13,393 nucleotides of DNA from positions 1 to 13,393 of the forward strand of contig JASIDM010000031.1 of the NCBI GenBank assembly GCA_030044695.1. The letters run 5' to 3'. The stretch is from Thermoplasmata archaeon (lineage in GTDB: Archaea; Thermoplasmatota; Thermoplasmata; Lutacidiplasmatales; UBA184). Position numbers and translations under genes: made by a program. Of this stretch, positions 1-6,440 are shown piece after piece (position 1 is the first letter of the stretch; the number at the start of each line of letters is the position of its first letter). A model generated the notes under the pieces. That model was not told the DNA's origin. It did no database searches and worked only from the letters and a program-made list of their open reading frames with translations.

Positions 1-1
1 G

Positions 2-715
2 ACGAAGCTCGCCTACCTGCTGTCCCGGGGACGCGAGGTCGGGCTCGGCTCGATCTCGCTGGTCCTGATCGCCACCGAGGACCTCCTTCCGTACCTGGAC
101 GCCGCGAGCCGCTCGAGCTTCGGCGTCACCCACCGGGTGGCCCTCGCCCCGTACGACCGAGCGGCGCTCACGGACATCCTGCAGGCGAGGGCCGAGCTCG
201 CCCTGCGTCCGGGGAGCTTCGACCGCGACCTCCTGGACCAGGTCGCGCGGATCGCCGCGCCGAACGGCGACGCGCGCTTCGCCCTCGAGATCCTCACCAA
301 CGCGGCCCACCTCGCCGAGGACGCCGGCGCCCGCGAGCTCGAGGCCGAGCACGTCCGGCGCGCCAAGGGCTCGATCGTGCCGACGCTCAGCGAGCAGCAG
401 CTCGACGCGCTGTCGACCAACCAGTTGGGCGTCCTCCTCGCCCTGTCCCGCTCGCTGAAGGGAAAGGGGACGAGCGTGCCGAGCCAGAAGCTTCGCCAGG
501 GCCACGCGGCGCTCCTCGAGGAACTGGGGGGGCCACGGATGAGCCGTACGACGTTCTGGCGGACGCTGAAGGAGCTCGAGCGCGACGGCCTCGTGACCCT
601 CGAGACGGGGGCCTCCGGCGAGTCGAGCCAGATCGCCATGGACGAGCTGCCGGCCAGCCTGCTCGCGACGCTGCTCGAGGAGCGCCTCGGGCGGGGCCGC
701 GGGACGAAAGCCTAA
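2..715 (+). CDS. orc1: Orc1/Cdc6-family replication initiator, 3' part
   Basis: This is the C-terminal 237 residues of an archaeal Orc1/Cdc6 AAA+ origin-binding and helicase-loading protein; the 5' end lies outside the window. The frame is open from base 2. Visible in order are a sensor-1-like strand SLVLIATED (fragment residues 19-27), a YLDAASRSS segment matching the conserved LDPRVxSSL region, a PYD motif, and a sensor-2-like GDARFALEIL with Arg at about residue 92. A winged-helix DNA-binding domain follows at about residues 136-205. The Walker A and B motifs must lie upstream of the window. The gene ends in TAA, and that stop lies in the probable TATA element of lipA. Archaeal origins often lie next to orc1/cdc6, but no origin-like repeats are seen on this 3' side. 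The family call is confident; which Orc1 paralogue it is cannot be judged. Confidence 0.9.
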   Translation, partial: TKLAYLLSRGREVGLGSISLVLIATEDLLPYLDAASRSSFGVTHRVALAPYDRAALTDILQARAELALRPGSFDRDLLDQVARIAAPNGDARFALEILTNAAHLAEDAGARELEAEHVRRAKGSIVPTLSEQQLDALSTNQLGVLLALSRSLKGKGTSVPSQKLRQGHAALLEELGGPRMSRTTFWRTLKELERDGLVTLETGASGESSQIAMDELPASLLATLLEERLGRGRGTKA

Positions 716-716
716 A
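713..716 (+). promoter_or_regulatory. TATA-like element of lipA, overlapping the orc1 stop codon
   Basis: TAAA is the only AT-run in this junction. It is centred about 26 nt upstream of the lipA ATG at 741, the spacing expected for a leaderless archaeal transcript. Its first three bases are the TAA stop of orc1. No Shine-Dalgarno sequence precedes lipA. The motif is short, so this is a suggestion supported mainly by spacing and by similar junctions elsewhere in the window. Confidence 0.4.
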
Positions 717-740
717 GCGAGCATTCCGGTCCAACGGCCG

Positions 741-1652
741 ATGCTCATCGCCGAGTCGGGCGTCGCCGGGCCGGGGGCGCGGTTGCCGTCCTGGATCCGG
801 ACCCGGCCGCCTCGGGGGGAAGCGTATCCGGAGGTCCGGGGGATCCTGGAGGAGCTCCGCCTCGGCACCGTCTGCCGCGAGGCGCGCTGCCCGAACCTCG
901 CGGAGTGCTGGTCCGCGGGCGCGGCGACCCTCATGCTCCTCGGGACCGACTGCTCGCGCCGTTGCGGCTTCTGCGCCGTCACGACCCGCTGGTCGCGCGG
1001 GATCGTCGACCGCACCGAACCGGCCCGCGTGGCGGAGGCGGTCCGTCGCTGGGGGTTGCGCTACGTCGTCCTCACCCAGGTCTGCCGCGACGACCTCCCC
1101 GACGGGGGCGCCAGCTTGCTCGCGGAGACCGTGCGAGCGATCCGGGAGGCGACTCCGGCAACGCTCGTGGAGCTGCTGATCGGGGACCTCGGCGGCGATC
1201 CCGAGGCGATCGCTCAGGTGCTCGAGGCGGCGCCGGACGTCCTCGCGCACAATCTGGAGACGACGCGGGAGCTCTCCCCGTCCGTCCGAGACCATAGGGC
1301 CGGCTACGACCGCTCGCTCGGGGTGCTGCGGACCGCGCGCCGCCTGGGGCCGGCCCACTTGGTGACGAAGAGCTCGATCATGCTGGGACTCGGAGAGGCC
1401 GAGCCGGCGCTCGCGACGGCGTTCCGGGACCTCCGGGATGCCGGGGTCGATCTCCTGACGCTCGGGCAGTACCTCCGCCCCTCCGCCGAGCACGTGCCCG
1501 TGGCCCGGTTCGTCCCACCGGAGGAGTTCGAGCGGCTCGGTCGCGAGGCCGAGCGGGCGGGATTCGCCGGGGTCGCGAGCGGGCCGCTCGTGCGAAGCTC
1601 CTACCGGGCCGAGGAGCTCTACCGCCGGGCCTTCGCCGCGCGCGGGGGCTGA
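741..1652 (+). CDS. lipA: Lipoyl synthase LipA (radical SAM)
   Basis: Lipoyl synthase inserts two sulfurs into protein-bound octanoyl groups to make the lipoyl cofactor of 2-oxoacid dehydrogenase E2 subunits and GcvH. The 303-aa length is normal for the family. The auxiliary [4Fe-4S] cluster cysteines are C45, C50 and C56, the radical-SAM CxxxCxxC is C71, C75, C78 (CSRRCGFC), and the C-terminal RSSY that ligates the auxiliary cluster is at 285-288. RDDLPDGG, HNLET, TKSSIMLGLGE and GQYLRPS are further family motifs. The usual VLIPDF segment reads LLIGDLGG here, a small deviation in an otherwise canonical protein. The ATG at 741 is chosen because the N-terminal WIRTRPPRGEAY region aligns with known LipA and the TATA-like element is correctly spaced. 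The next gene starts 3 nt after the stop, so the two are probably cotranscribed. No octanoyltransferase or lipoate ligase is visible nearby. Confidence 0.96.
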   Translation: MLIAESGVAGPGARLPSWIRTRPPRGEAYPEVRGILEELRLGTVCREARCPNLAECWSAGAATLMLLGTDCSRRCGFCAVTTRWSRGIVDRTEPARVAEAVRRWGLRYVVLTQVCRDDLPDGGASLLAETVRAIREATPATLVELLIGDLGGDPEAIAQVLEAAPDVLAHNLETTRELSPSVRDHRAGYDRSLGVLRTARRLGPAHLVTKSSIMLGLGEAEPALATAFRDLRDAGVDLLTLGQYLRPSAEHVPVARFVPPEEFERLGREAERAGFAGVASGPLVRSSYRAEELYRRAFAARGG

Positions 1653-1655
1653 GCC

Positions 1656-2012
1656 GTGGCGAAGAAGGCCCGGCGCAAGCTCGACGAGGAGGCGGAGGAG
1701 AAGGCGTTCGACTTCCCGGTGTTCGACGAGGTGGCGTTCGCCGACAAGGAGTTCGGGCTCACCGGGGCGGTCGCCCTCGGGGGGGTCGTCGCGCTGGTGC
1801 TCGGCGCGTTCGCCTGGGTCTGCACGAGCCAAGGGCTCGGCTGGTACATCCCGTTCCCGATCGCGCTCCTGCTGGCGGTACTCAGCCCGGCGTACCTCGG
1901 ACGGTGGCTCCCGAAATCCTCGGCGTTCACCAAGGGGGATTGGGCGGGCGTGATCGCCCTGGAGTTCTTCGGCTTCCTCGCCGTGTGGTTCGTCCTCGTC
2001 ACGGCGCTGTAG
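1656..2012 (+). CDS. Small 3-TM membrane protein, function unknown
   Basis: This 118-aa protein starts with GTG 3 nt after the lipA stop, so it is very likely translated from the lipA transcript. The N-terminus is highly charged (MAKKARRKLDEEAEEKAF) and probably cytoplasmic, followed by an FDFPVFDE segment. Three hydrophobic segments lie at about residues 37-56, 64-82 and 96-117, and the chain ends at the membrane with almost no tail. I do not recognise the family. Linkage to lipA is the only functional hint, and a role in lipoate metabolism would be speculation. The last 14 nt overlap the 3' end of the convergent cca gene. Confidence 0.8.
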   Translation: MAKKARRKLDEEAEEKAFDFPVFDEVAFADKEFGLTGAVALGGVVALVLGAFAWVCTSQGLGWYIPFPIALLLAVLSPAYLGRWLPKSSAFTKGDWAGVIALEFFGFLAVWFVLVTAL

Positions 2013-3420
2013 GGACCGCCCCGACGCCGTCGGGCCAGGGGAGCCGCTTCCCCAGCAGGGCGCGCAACGCCTCCGTCACGGCCGACGTCTCCTCGGCCTC
2101 GGCCAGCGGGGCGACGCCCGAGCGGTCGGTCCCCGACAGGTTGCGCCCCAACGACAGCTTCGGGAGCCGGGCCCGGAGGTACGGCTCGACCCCCCGTTCC
2201 TCGTCCTGCGCCTCCACGGCGAGCCGGCCGTCGTCCGTCACGTACGGCCCTTGGAGCACGTCGGGCCGGCCCGTCGGCCAGCTCGCGAGGAAGTCGCCGG
2301 CCCGGTCCAGGCCGGCGGGAGGTCCGGCGCGCTGGCGCACCCCCGGTCGCCGCGGGTGCGCGAGCTCCACGACGATCACCAACGAGCCAGGCTCAGCCGC
2401 GCTGGCCGAGCTGATCACGGAGAACTCGGCTCGTCGAAGGTCGTCGACGATCGCCCGCTCCGCCTTGCGCAACTGGGGGTAGAGGATGTCGTCGACGAGC
2501 TCGGGCCGGGCGAGCCGGACGACGGTGACGTGACTGCCCCGGCGGGCCAGGTGACGCAGCGCCTCCGCCTTCGGCATCGGCCCGGAGGGACGCAGCTCGA
2601 ACCAGGCGGCCCCGGGGTGGTCCAGGTAGGCGCGAGCCGAGACGATGACGGTCCCCAGGTTCCGCCGGGAGAGCGCGGTCGCCACGTTGCGATGGGGATC
2701 GAGCGGATCGGCGAGCACCAGCGCGACGTCGTCGGGGAGGCCGGGCGGCTCGCGCTCCGGGGGGACGAGGCGGACCGGCACGGTCCAGCCCCGGGCGGCC
2801 CGCAATAGGCCCCGGAACGAGCCGAACTGCAGGACCAACAGCTCGAGTAGGTACCCGGAGAACCCCTCCGTCCTCGCCTCGGAGCCGTAGACCCCGAGCC
2901 CCCGCAGGAACTGCTTGGCGAGCCGGATCTCGCCGAGGAGGGCGGGGGTCTCGCGGGCCGCGAGGTACTCCTGGTGGAACGGGGTCCGATCGACCGGCGA
3001 CCGGGGGTGGGCCGGGTCGCTCACGGCGAAGCCGGGCACGGCGTCGACGGCGAAGCCGTCGAACGTCCCGCGGAGGTACGGGTGCTCCGCGTAGCGCGTC
3101 GTCGGCTGGCTCAGGACCTCCCGGCCGAGGGCCAGGCCCTCCTCCCGGAGCCGCTCGTCGGAGAGGTCGGGGGGGAAGAGCAGGAAGAGGTCGATGTCGA
3201 GGCGGTCGGCCAGGAACGTCTCGCGCGCGGCACTGCCGGCGATCACCGCGCGCACGAGCGGACTCGACCGCCGGGCGGCCGCCGCCCGTACCGCCTCGAG
3301 GAGCCCGGATCGCGCCCGGCCCAACCGAGCGAGGAGCTCGGCCGAGGGGGCCAGCTTCGCCGCGACGGCCGCCTCGACGCGAGCGGCTTCGGCGCCGGCC
3401 GTGTCGCCGGAGGGGGTCAT
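1999..3420 (-). CDS. cca: CCA-adding enzyme (archaeal class I tRNA nucleotidyltransferase)
   Basis: The enzyme adds or repairs the 3'-terminal CCA of tRNAs using CTP and ATP. At 473 aa it is slightly longer than typical archaeal enzymes (about 440-460 aa). The nucleotidyltransferase signature is clear: GS at 62-63, AARET, then LDID with carboxylates D75 and D77, and the third metal-binding residue D125 in FAVDAVPGF. YAEHPY (109-114) is a hallmark of archaeal class I enzymes. Downstream, AKQFLRGLGVYGSE with GFSGYLLELL marks the central domain, and DPLDPHRNVATALSRRNL the tail domain. The ATG at 3420 gives a full-length N-terminus. The tRNA-Leu gene in this window does not encode CCA, so this activity is needed. 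The gene is divergent from the radical SAM gene and convergent, with overlap, to the small membrane protein gene. Confidence 0.96.
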   Translation of the reverse strand: MTPSGDTAGAEAARVEAAVAAKLAPSAELLARLGRARSGLLEAVRAAAARRSSPLVRAVIAGSAARETFLADRLDIDLFLLFPPDLSDERLREEGLALGREVLSQPTTRYAEHPYLRGTFDGFAVDAVPGFAVSDPAHPRSPVDRTPFHQEYLAARETPALLGEIRLAKQFLRGLGVYGSEARTEGFSGYLLELLVLQFGSFRGLLRAARGWTVPVRLVPPEREPPGLPDDVALVLADPLDPHRNVATALSRRNLGTVIVSARAYLDHPGAAWFELRPSGPMPKAEALRHLARRGSHVTVVRLARPELVDDILYPQLRKAERAIVDDLRRAEFSVISSASAAEPGSLVIVVELAHPRRPGVRQRAGPPAGLDRAGDFLASWPTGRPDVLQGPYVTDDGRLAVEAQDEERGVEPYLRARLPKLSLGRNLSGTDRSGVAPLAEAEETSAVTEALRALLGKRLPWPDGVGAVPTAP

Positions 3421-3479
3421 CGTGCGAAGGGGGGCACCGGGAGAGATGAACCTTCGGTCCGGGAGGCCGCAGGTGAGCG

Positions 3480-3484
3480 TTATC
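3480..3484 (+). promoter_or_regulatory. Candidate TATA-like element for the radical SAM gene
   Basis: TTATC within GCGTTATCGCG is the most AT-rich stretch in the 98-nt divergent spacer between cca and the radical SAM gene. It lies about 37 nt before the ATG at 3519, giving a predicted leader of about 10 nt. The same TTATC at the same spacing precedes the membrane-protein gene at 5706. A GGAG at 3512-3515 is too close to the ATG to be a convincing ribosome binding site. The support is weak. Confidence 0.3.
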
Positions 3485-3518
3485 GCGCGCCGGCCCCTGG
3501 TCGGAGACGGCGGAGCCC

Positions 3519-4589
3519 ATGGCCGTCGCGGACCGTGTCCACCATCCGGCGTCGCTCTCGGTGCCGCTGGACCACGGCAAGGTGCGGTGCACGGCCTGCG
3601 CCCGCTACTGCACCGTGCCGGACGGCTCGCACGGGTTCTGTTTCGTCCGCAAGAACGAGGGGGGTCGGCTCGTGCTGCTCACGTACGGCGTCGCCTCCGC
3701 CATCCAGGTCGATCCCGTCGAGAAGAAGCCGCTCTCCCACTACCGTCCCGGCACGCGGGTCTACTCCATCGGGACCGTGGGGTGCAACTGGAGGTGCCAG
3801 TACTGCCAGAACGCCGAGATCTCGCAGGAGCGGGAGCTCGTCGGACGGGCCCTGCCGCCCCAGCAGGCGGTCCGGCAGGCCGTGCGCCTCGGCTGCGCGG
3901 GGATGACGTTCACCTACAACGAGCCGACGATCTTCGCCGAGTACGCGCTCGACCTCATGCGCGGCGCGCACGACGCCGGCCTCTTCACGAACTTCGTCAC
4001 CAACGGGTACATGACGCCCGAGGCCGTCGCGTACCTCGGGCCCCAGCTCGACGCGATCTCCATCGACTTCAAGGGGAGCGGCGAGCCCGGGTTCATGCGC
4101 AAGTTCATCAGCGCGAAGGGGCCGGAGCCGATCTTCGAGACGTCGGCGGCGCTGCGCGACCGGGGGGTCCATGTCGAGATCACGGACCTCATCGTGCCCC
4201 AGGTCGGAGAGTCCGACGAGGCGACCCGCAAGCTCGCCCGCCACGTGGTGGACCGGCTCGGGCCGTCGACCCCGTTCCACCTGCTGCGGTTCCACCCGGA
4301 CTACCACATGCGGGACCTCCCCGTGACCCCGACGGCGACGCTCGAGCGCCTCCACACCATCGTGAAGGCCGAGGGCCTCGAGTACGTCTACCTCGGCAAC
4401 GTCTGGGGACATCCCCTCGAGCACACGTACTGCCCGGCGTGCGGCGCGGTCGCGGTGGAGCGCTACGGCTTCACGATCCGCTCCTGGAACCTCGACCCGC
4501 AGAACCGCTGCGCCGGCTGCGGGCACGCGATCCCGATCGTCGGCCGACCCCCCGAGGATTACGTGCCGGCGTTCGCCCGGGCGGTCTGA
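3519..4589 (+). CDS. amrS: AmmeMemoRadiSam system radical SAM enzyme
   Basis: This 356-aa radical SAM protein matches the family named after its co-occurrence with AMMECR1 and Memo proteins; its substrate is unknown to me. The radical SAM motif CNWRCQYCQN places C89, C93 and C96 at the [4Fe-4S] cluster. An N-terminal cysteine set C24, C27, C31, C41 (CTACARYC then GFC) resembles the metal-binding region typical of this family and of pyruvate formate-lyase-activating-enzyme relatives. TFTYNEPTIFAEY and IDFKG are core-domain motifs. A C-terminal zinc-ribbon-like CPAC/CAGC set lies at C305, C308, C331, C334, after YVYLGNV. The ATG at 3519 gives the expected N-terminus. No AMMECR1 or Memo gene is present in the window, so the partners must be encoded elsewhere if they exist. 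The gene is divergently oriented to cca. The family call is strong; the biochemical role is open. Confidence 0.92.
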   Translation: MAVADRVHHPASLSVPLDHGKVRCTACARYCTVPDGSHGFCFVRKNEGGRLVLLTYGVASAIQVDPVEKKPLSHYRPGTRVYSIGTVGCNWRCQYCQNAEISQERELVGRALPPQQAVRQAVRLGCAGMTFTYNEPTIFAEYALDLMRGAHDAGLFTNFVTNGYMTPEAVAYLGPQLDAISIDFKGSGEPGFMRKFISAKGPEPIFETSAALRDRGVHVEITDLIVPQVGESDEATRKLARHVVDRLGPSTPFHLLRFHPDYHMRDLPVTPTATLERLHTIVKAEGLEYVYLGNVWGHPLEHTYCPACGAVAVERYGFTIRSWNLDPQNRCAGCGHAIPIVGRPPEDYVPAFARAV

Positions 4590-4868
4590 CGCGGATCGGC
4601 TACGGCGAGCCGGAGGACGTCGGACGCTCGTACCGGCGCGCTCGTCGGGCCGTCCCGGGCCGGCCGTCGGCGCGGCTCGGGGCCCGCCGGCCTCGTGAAG
4701 GACGTGCCTGGCGGACTGGCCGGTACCCGGCTCGAGCCGCGGGCGGGGCCGGCGCGGGAGCCCCTCCGGGGTAGCCTGACGGTCGTCGCCGCGCGATCGC
4801 TCGGTCGGCCGATGCGCGTGCGAAGGTAGGTGTATGAGGGGCGAGCTACGAGGGCCCACGGGGCGCCG
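4590..4868. other. 279-nt GC-rich spacer without a recognisable gene
   Basis: Between the radical SAM gene and the 6-TM membrane protein I find no convincing coding region and no RNA gene. The stretch is very GC-rich, with a chance-length 12-nt palindrome at 4728-4739 (CGGCTCGAGCCG) and several imperfect GGCC-rich repeats. The only promoter-like signal is TGTATGA at 4831-4837. An alternative GTG start at 4830 would add 13 residues to the next protein. Confidence 0.5.
4831..4837 (+). promoter_or_regulatory. Candidate TATA-like element for the 6-TM protein gene
   Basis: TGTATGA is the most AT-rich heptamer upstream. It is centred about 35 nt before the ATG at 4869, which would give a leader of about 8 nt. 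This spacing is similar to the candidate elements before the genes at 3519, 5706 and 12374. It argues for the ATG at 4869 rather than the GTG at 4830, which would lie inside the element. The support is weak. Confidence 0.3.
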
Positions 4869-5561
4869 ATGACCACGAACCTTCGCGTGAGCCTGACGAT
4901 CCTGAGCCTCGGGTTCGGGATCGAGGGGGCCGGCGAACTGTACTCGTTCGTCTCCCACGGCACGTTCCACCCGGGCGTGACGCTGCTGTTCGTGTTCCCG
5001 CTCGCGATGACCCTCGCCGGCCTGCTGTTCGTTTGGATCGGGCAGCACGAGTGGAACGCCCTCCACCGGGCCCGGGTGCGCCAAGCGCACCTCGTCTTCG
5101 GGCTGAGTCTTCTCGGGGCGGTCGTCGCGGGGGGCGTCGTCGGCGTCCTGCTCCTTCGCCCCGCCCTCGGGTTCCCCTTGGCGGCGAAGGTCGCCTTCGG
5201 GGCCGCCGTCGGCTCCCTCGTCCTCGGAACCTTCGTGACGTACGCCCTGCTCGTCTTCCATCTCGTGCCCCGGCCGAGCAAGGCGCTGCTCGTCGCCTCG
5301 TTGACGTGGGCGGTCATCGTAGCGGGGTTCGTCGGGGCCGCCATCGCCGGCAACCTCCCGGCGATCGTGGGCCTCGCGGCGCACCGGAGCTTCACGACGC
5401 CGTCGTTCCTAGGACCGGTCGACGCCCTGGTCTCCTACCTCTTCGTATCGTACTTCCTTCTCCTGGCCGCGTACGTCGATGCCCATCGGACGATCCTCCG
5501 AGGACCCGAGCGCAAGAACCCCGCGGGTCCCTCCGCGCCGCCCTCGGCTCCGCGGACCTGA
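4869..5561 (+). CDS. Polytopic (about 6-TM) membrane protein, function unknown
   Basis: This is a 230-aa integral membrane protein with hydrophobic segments at about residues 7-27, 36-58, 76-96, 104-131, 138-161 and 185-204. A short charged loop (HEWNALHRARVRQAH) follows the second segment, and the tail is Pro/Arg-rich and cytoplasmic-looking. I see no catalytic or transporter signature and do not recognise the family. The ATG at 4869 is preferred over the in-frame GTG at 4830 because the extra residues (VYEGRATRAHGAP) look non-coding and the candidate TATA element overlaps the GTG. The next gene also encodes a small membrane protein in the same orientation, but a 144-nt gap holding a strong palindrome and a promoter-like element suggests separate transcription. 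No clear neighbour-based function can be given. Confidence 0.75.
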   Translation: MTTNLRVSLTILSLGFGIEGAGELYSFVSHGTFHPGVTLLFVFPLAMTLAGLLFVWIGQHEWNALHRARVRQAHLVFGLSLLGAVVAGGVVGVLLLRPALGFPLAAKVAFGAAVGSLVLGTFVTYALLVFHLVPRPSKALLVASLTWAVIVAGFVGAAIAGNLPAIVGLAAHRSFTTPSFLGPVDALVSYLFVSYFLLLAAYVDAHRTILRGPERKNPAGPSAPPSAPRT

Positions 5562-5586
5562 ACTCCGGTCCCGTCGAACGACCTAC

Positions 5587-5629
5587 GCCCCCCGGCCTCC
5601 CGACGACGGTCGTCGGGGAGCCTGGGGGC
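5587..5629. repeat. Strong imperfect palindrome between two membrane-protein genes
   Basis: Two 21-nt arms, 5587-5607 and 5609-5629, are centred on base 5608. Eighteen position pairs are Watson-Crick, one is G-T (5598/5618) and two mismatch (5597/5619, 5593/5623). The innermost nine pairs are perfect. As RNA it would fold as a long hairpin with a small loop such as ACGGU. As DNA it could be a dimer-binding operator. It lies 26 nt after the upstream stop codon and about 35 nt before the TTATC element of the gene at 5706. It could be a processing or termination hairpin or an operator. Confidence 0.6.
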
Positions 5630-5665
5630 CAACTTCCCGGATCGGAGCCGGGCCGGGTGTCAGCC

Positions 5666-5670
5666 TTATC
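5666..5670 (+). promoter_or_regulatory. Candidate TATA-like element for the 4-TM protein gene
   Basis: TTATC is centred about 38 nt before the GTG at 5706. It is the same pentamer, at nearly the same distance, as the element before the radical SAM gene. It would give a leader of about 10 nt. The context is GC-rich, so it stands out, but the motif is short. Confidence 0.3.
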
Positions 5671-5705
5671 CCCTCGGACGGAGAGCGGCGCGTCGGTAGC
5701 CCATC

Positions 5706-6146
5706 GTGACCGCGACCCCCTCGTCGGCCTCCCCGACGTCATCCCCTGCCGTCCGGGCCACCCTCAGGTTCTGGGGCGTACTCGTGCTCGTGTTCTTCGT
5801 GCTCACGTCGGCGATCGGCGGCTCGCTCGCGATGGAGAGCTCGTATCTGATCGTCACGCTGGCCAGTCACATCGGTCTTGCCCTGGTCACCCTAGGCCTG
5901 GCGGCCTACGCGACGTCGTTCGTCGGCAGGACGTACCAGACGCTGCCTCGCGCCGCCTCGGGACTCGCGGCCCTCTCGGCGCTAGCGGCGACGATCTCGG
6001 GGACCGTGTTCCTGCTGGGCGGCCAGAGCAACGCGGCGCTGTATGCGATGGAGTCGTTCGCCGGCTTGGGGATCCTCGCCGGGCTCCTCATGATCGTCTT
6101 CGGCGGGCCAACCCGTCGACGCGCCCCGGCGGCGCCGACGCCCTAG
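5706..6146 (+). CDS. Small 4-TM membrane protein, function unknown
   Basis: This 146-aa protein has a Ser/Thr/Pro-rich N-terminus followed by four hydrophobic segments at about residues 21-42, 47-70, 84-106 and 109-133, ending in a basic Pro-rich tail (PTRRRAPAAPTP). I do not recognise the family and see no catalytic motif. The GTG at 5706 is the only reasonable start before the first membrane segment, with a TTATC element upstream. Orientation and type match the preceding membrane-protein gene, but sequence similarity between them is not obvious. Coding potential is supported by the clean alternation of hydrophobic segments and polar loops and by strong G/C at third codon positions. Confidence 0.7.
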   Translation: MTATPSSASPTSSPAVRATLRFWGVLVLVFFVLTSAIGGSLAMESSYLIVTLASHIGLALVTLGLAAYATSFVGRTYQTLPRAASGLAALSALAATISGTVFLLGGQSNAALYAMESFAGLGILAGLLMIVFGGPTRRRAPAAPTP

Positions 6147-6325
6147 CTCGAGCCCGCTCGGTTCGATCGTCCGTCCGACGGCCCCTTTCGGATCGGCGGA
6201 CGGTGCGACCCCCCCGGCGGTGACCCGGAGTTGGCGCGCTAGGGCGAGGGATCGCGATTAGGTTGCCCGGCCGCGGCGCGACCGAAGCTGGGAACGGCCG
6301 CGCCCCGCGGCGTGGAAAGGGAGCA
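6147..6325. other. Spacer between the 4-TM gene and the tRNA-Leu 3' end
   Basis: This 179-nt convergent spacer shows no credible gene. It has a 7-nt inverted repeat, CCGTCCG at 6171-6177 and CGGACGG at 6197-6203, which could form a weak terminator-like hairpin for the 4-TM gene. A short CCCTTT run lies just beyond the tRNA 3' end on the minus strand. Neither signal is strong. Confidence 0.4.
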
Positions 6326-6408
6326 TGCCGGGGCCAGGATTCGAACCTGGGAACTCCTGCGAGAGCAGATCTTGAGTCTGCCGCCTTTGGCCGCTCGGCC
6401 ACCCCGGC
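6326..6408 (-). tRNA. tRNA-Leu (anticodon CAA)
   Basis: On the minus strand an 83-nt cloverleaf is complete. The acceptor stem pairs GCCGGGG with CCCCGGC, followed by discriminator A73. The D-arm reads GCCGAGCGG. The anticodon stem GCAGA/TCTGC encloses loop CTCAAGA, giving anticodon CAA (plus-strand bases 6372-6374), which reads UUG leucine codons. The long variable arm, with CTC pairing GAG, is typical of class II tRNA-Leu. The T-arm is CCAGG-TTCGAAT-CCTGG. There is no intron, and CCA is not encoded after A73, so it must be added by a CCA-adding enzyme such as the one in this window. Confidence 0.97.
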
Positions 6409-6433
6409 TCCGGCCTCCCACGGGCGGCCGTGC

Positions 6434-6440
6434 TATTTTA
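6434..6440 (-). promoter_or_regulatory. TATA box of tRNA-Leu, overlapping the rnp4 stop codon
   Basis: On the minus strand the element reads TAAAATA. It is centred 29 nt upstream of the mature tRNA 5' end, as expected for an archaeal tRNA promoter with a short 5' leader removed by RNase P. It is the clearest AT-rich promoter element in the window. Its first three bases are the TAA stop codon of rnp4. Confidence 0.8.

Noticed and set aside
1..740. Replication origin near orc1
   Set aside because: Only the 3' end of orc1 is present, and I see no ORB-like repeats or AT-rich unwinding region on this side. An origin, if adjacent, would more likely be upstream of the window.
387..1832. Long minus-strand ORF (481 codons) antisense to orc1 and lipA
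   Set aside because: High GC removes stop codons in shadow frames. The translation is Arg/Gly/Pro-rich with no domain, while the plus strand encodes clear LipA motifs.
4728..4739. 12-nt perfect palindrome CGGCTCGAGCCG
   Set aside because: It is short and entirely GC-dominated. Such palindromes arise by chance in this composition, and it has no clear position relative to a promoter.
3422..4885. Shared 9-mers GTGCGAAGG and GAACCTTCG in the spacer before the radical SAM gene and around the start of the 6-TM gene
   Set aside because: Many repeated 9-mers are expected by chance in a window of this size, the spacing between the two words differs (26 versus 59 nt), and the second copy of one lies in coding sequence.
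3480..5384. Minus-strand ORF of 634 codons antisense to the radical SAM gene
   Set aside because: It lies opposite a convincing radical SAM gene and a membrane protein gene and has low-complexity charged composition, so it is a GC-driven shadow frame.
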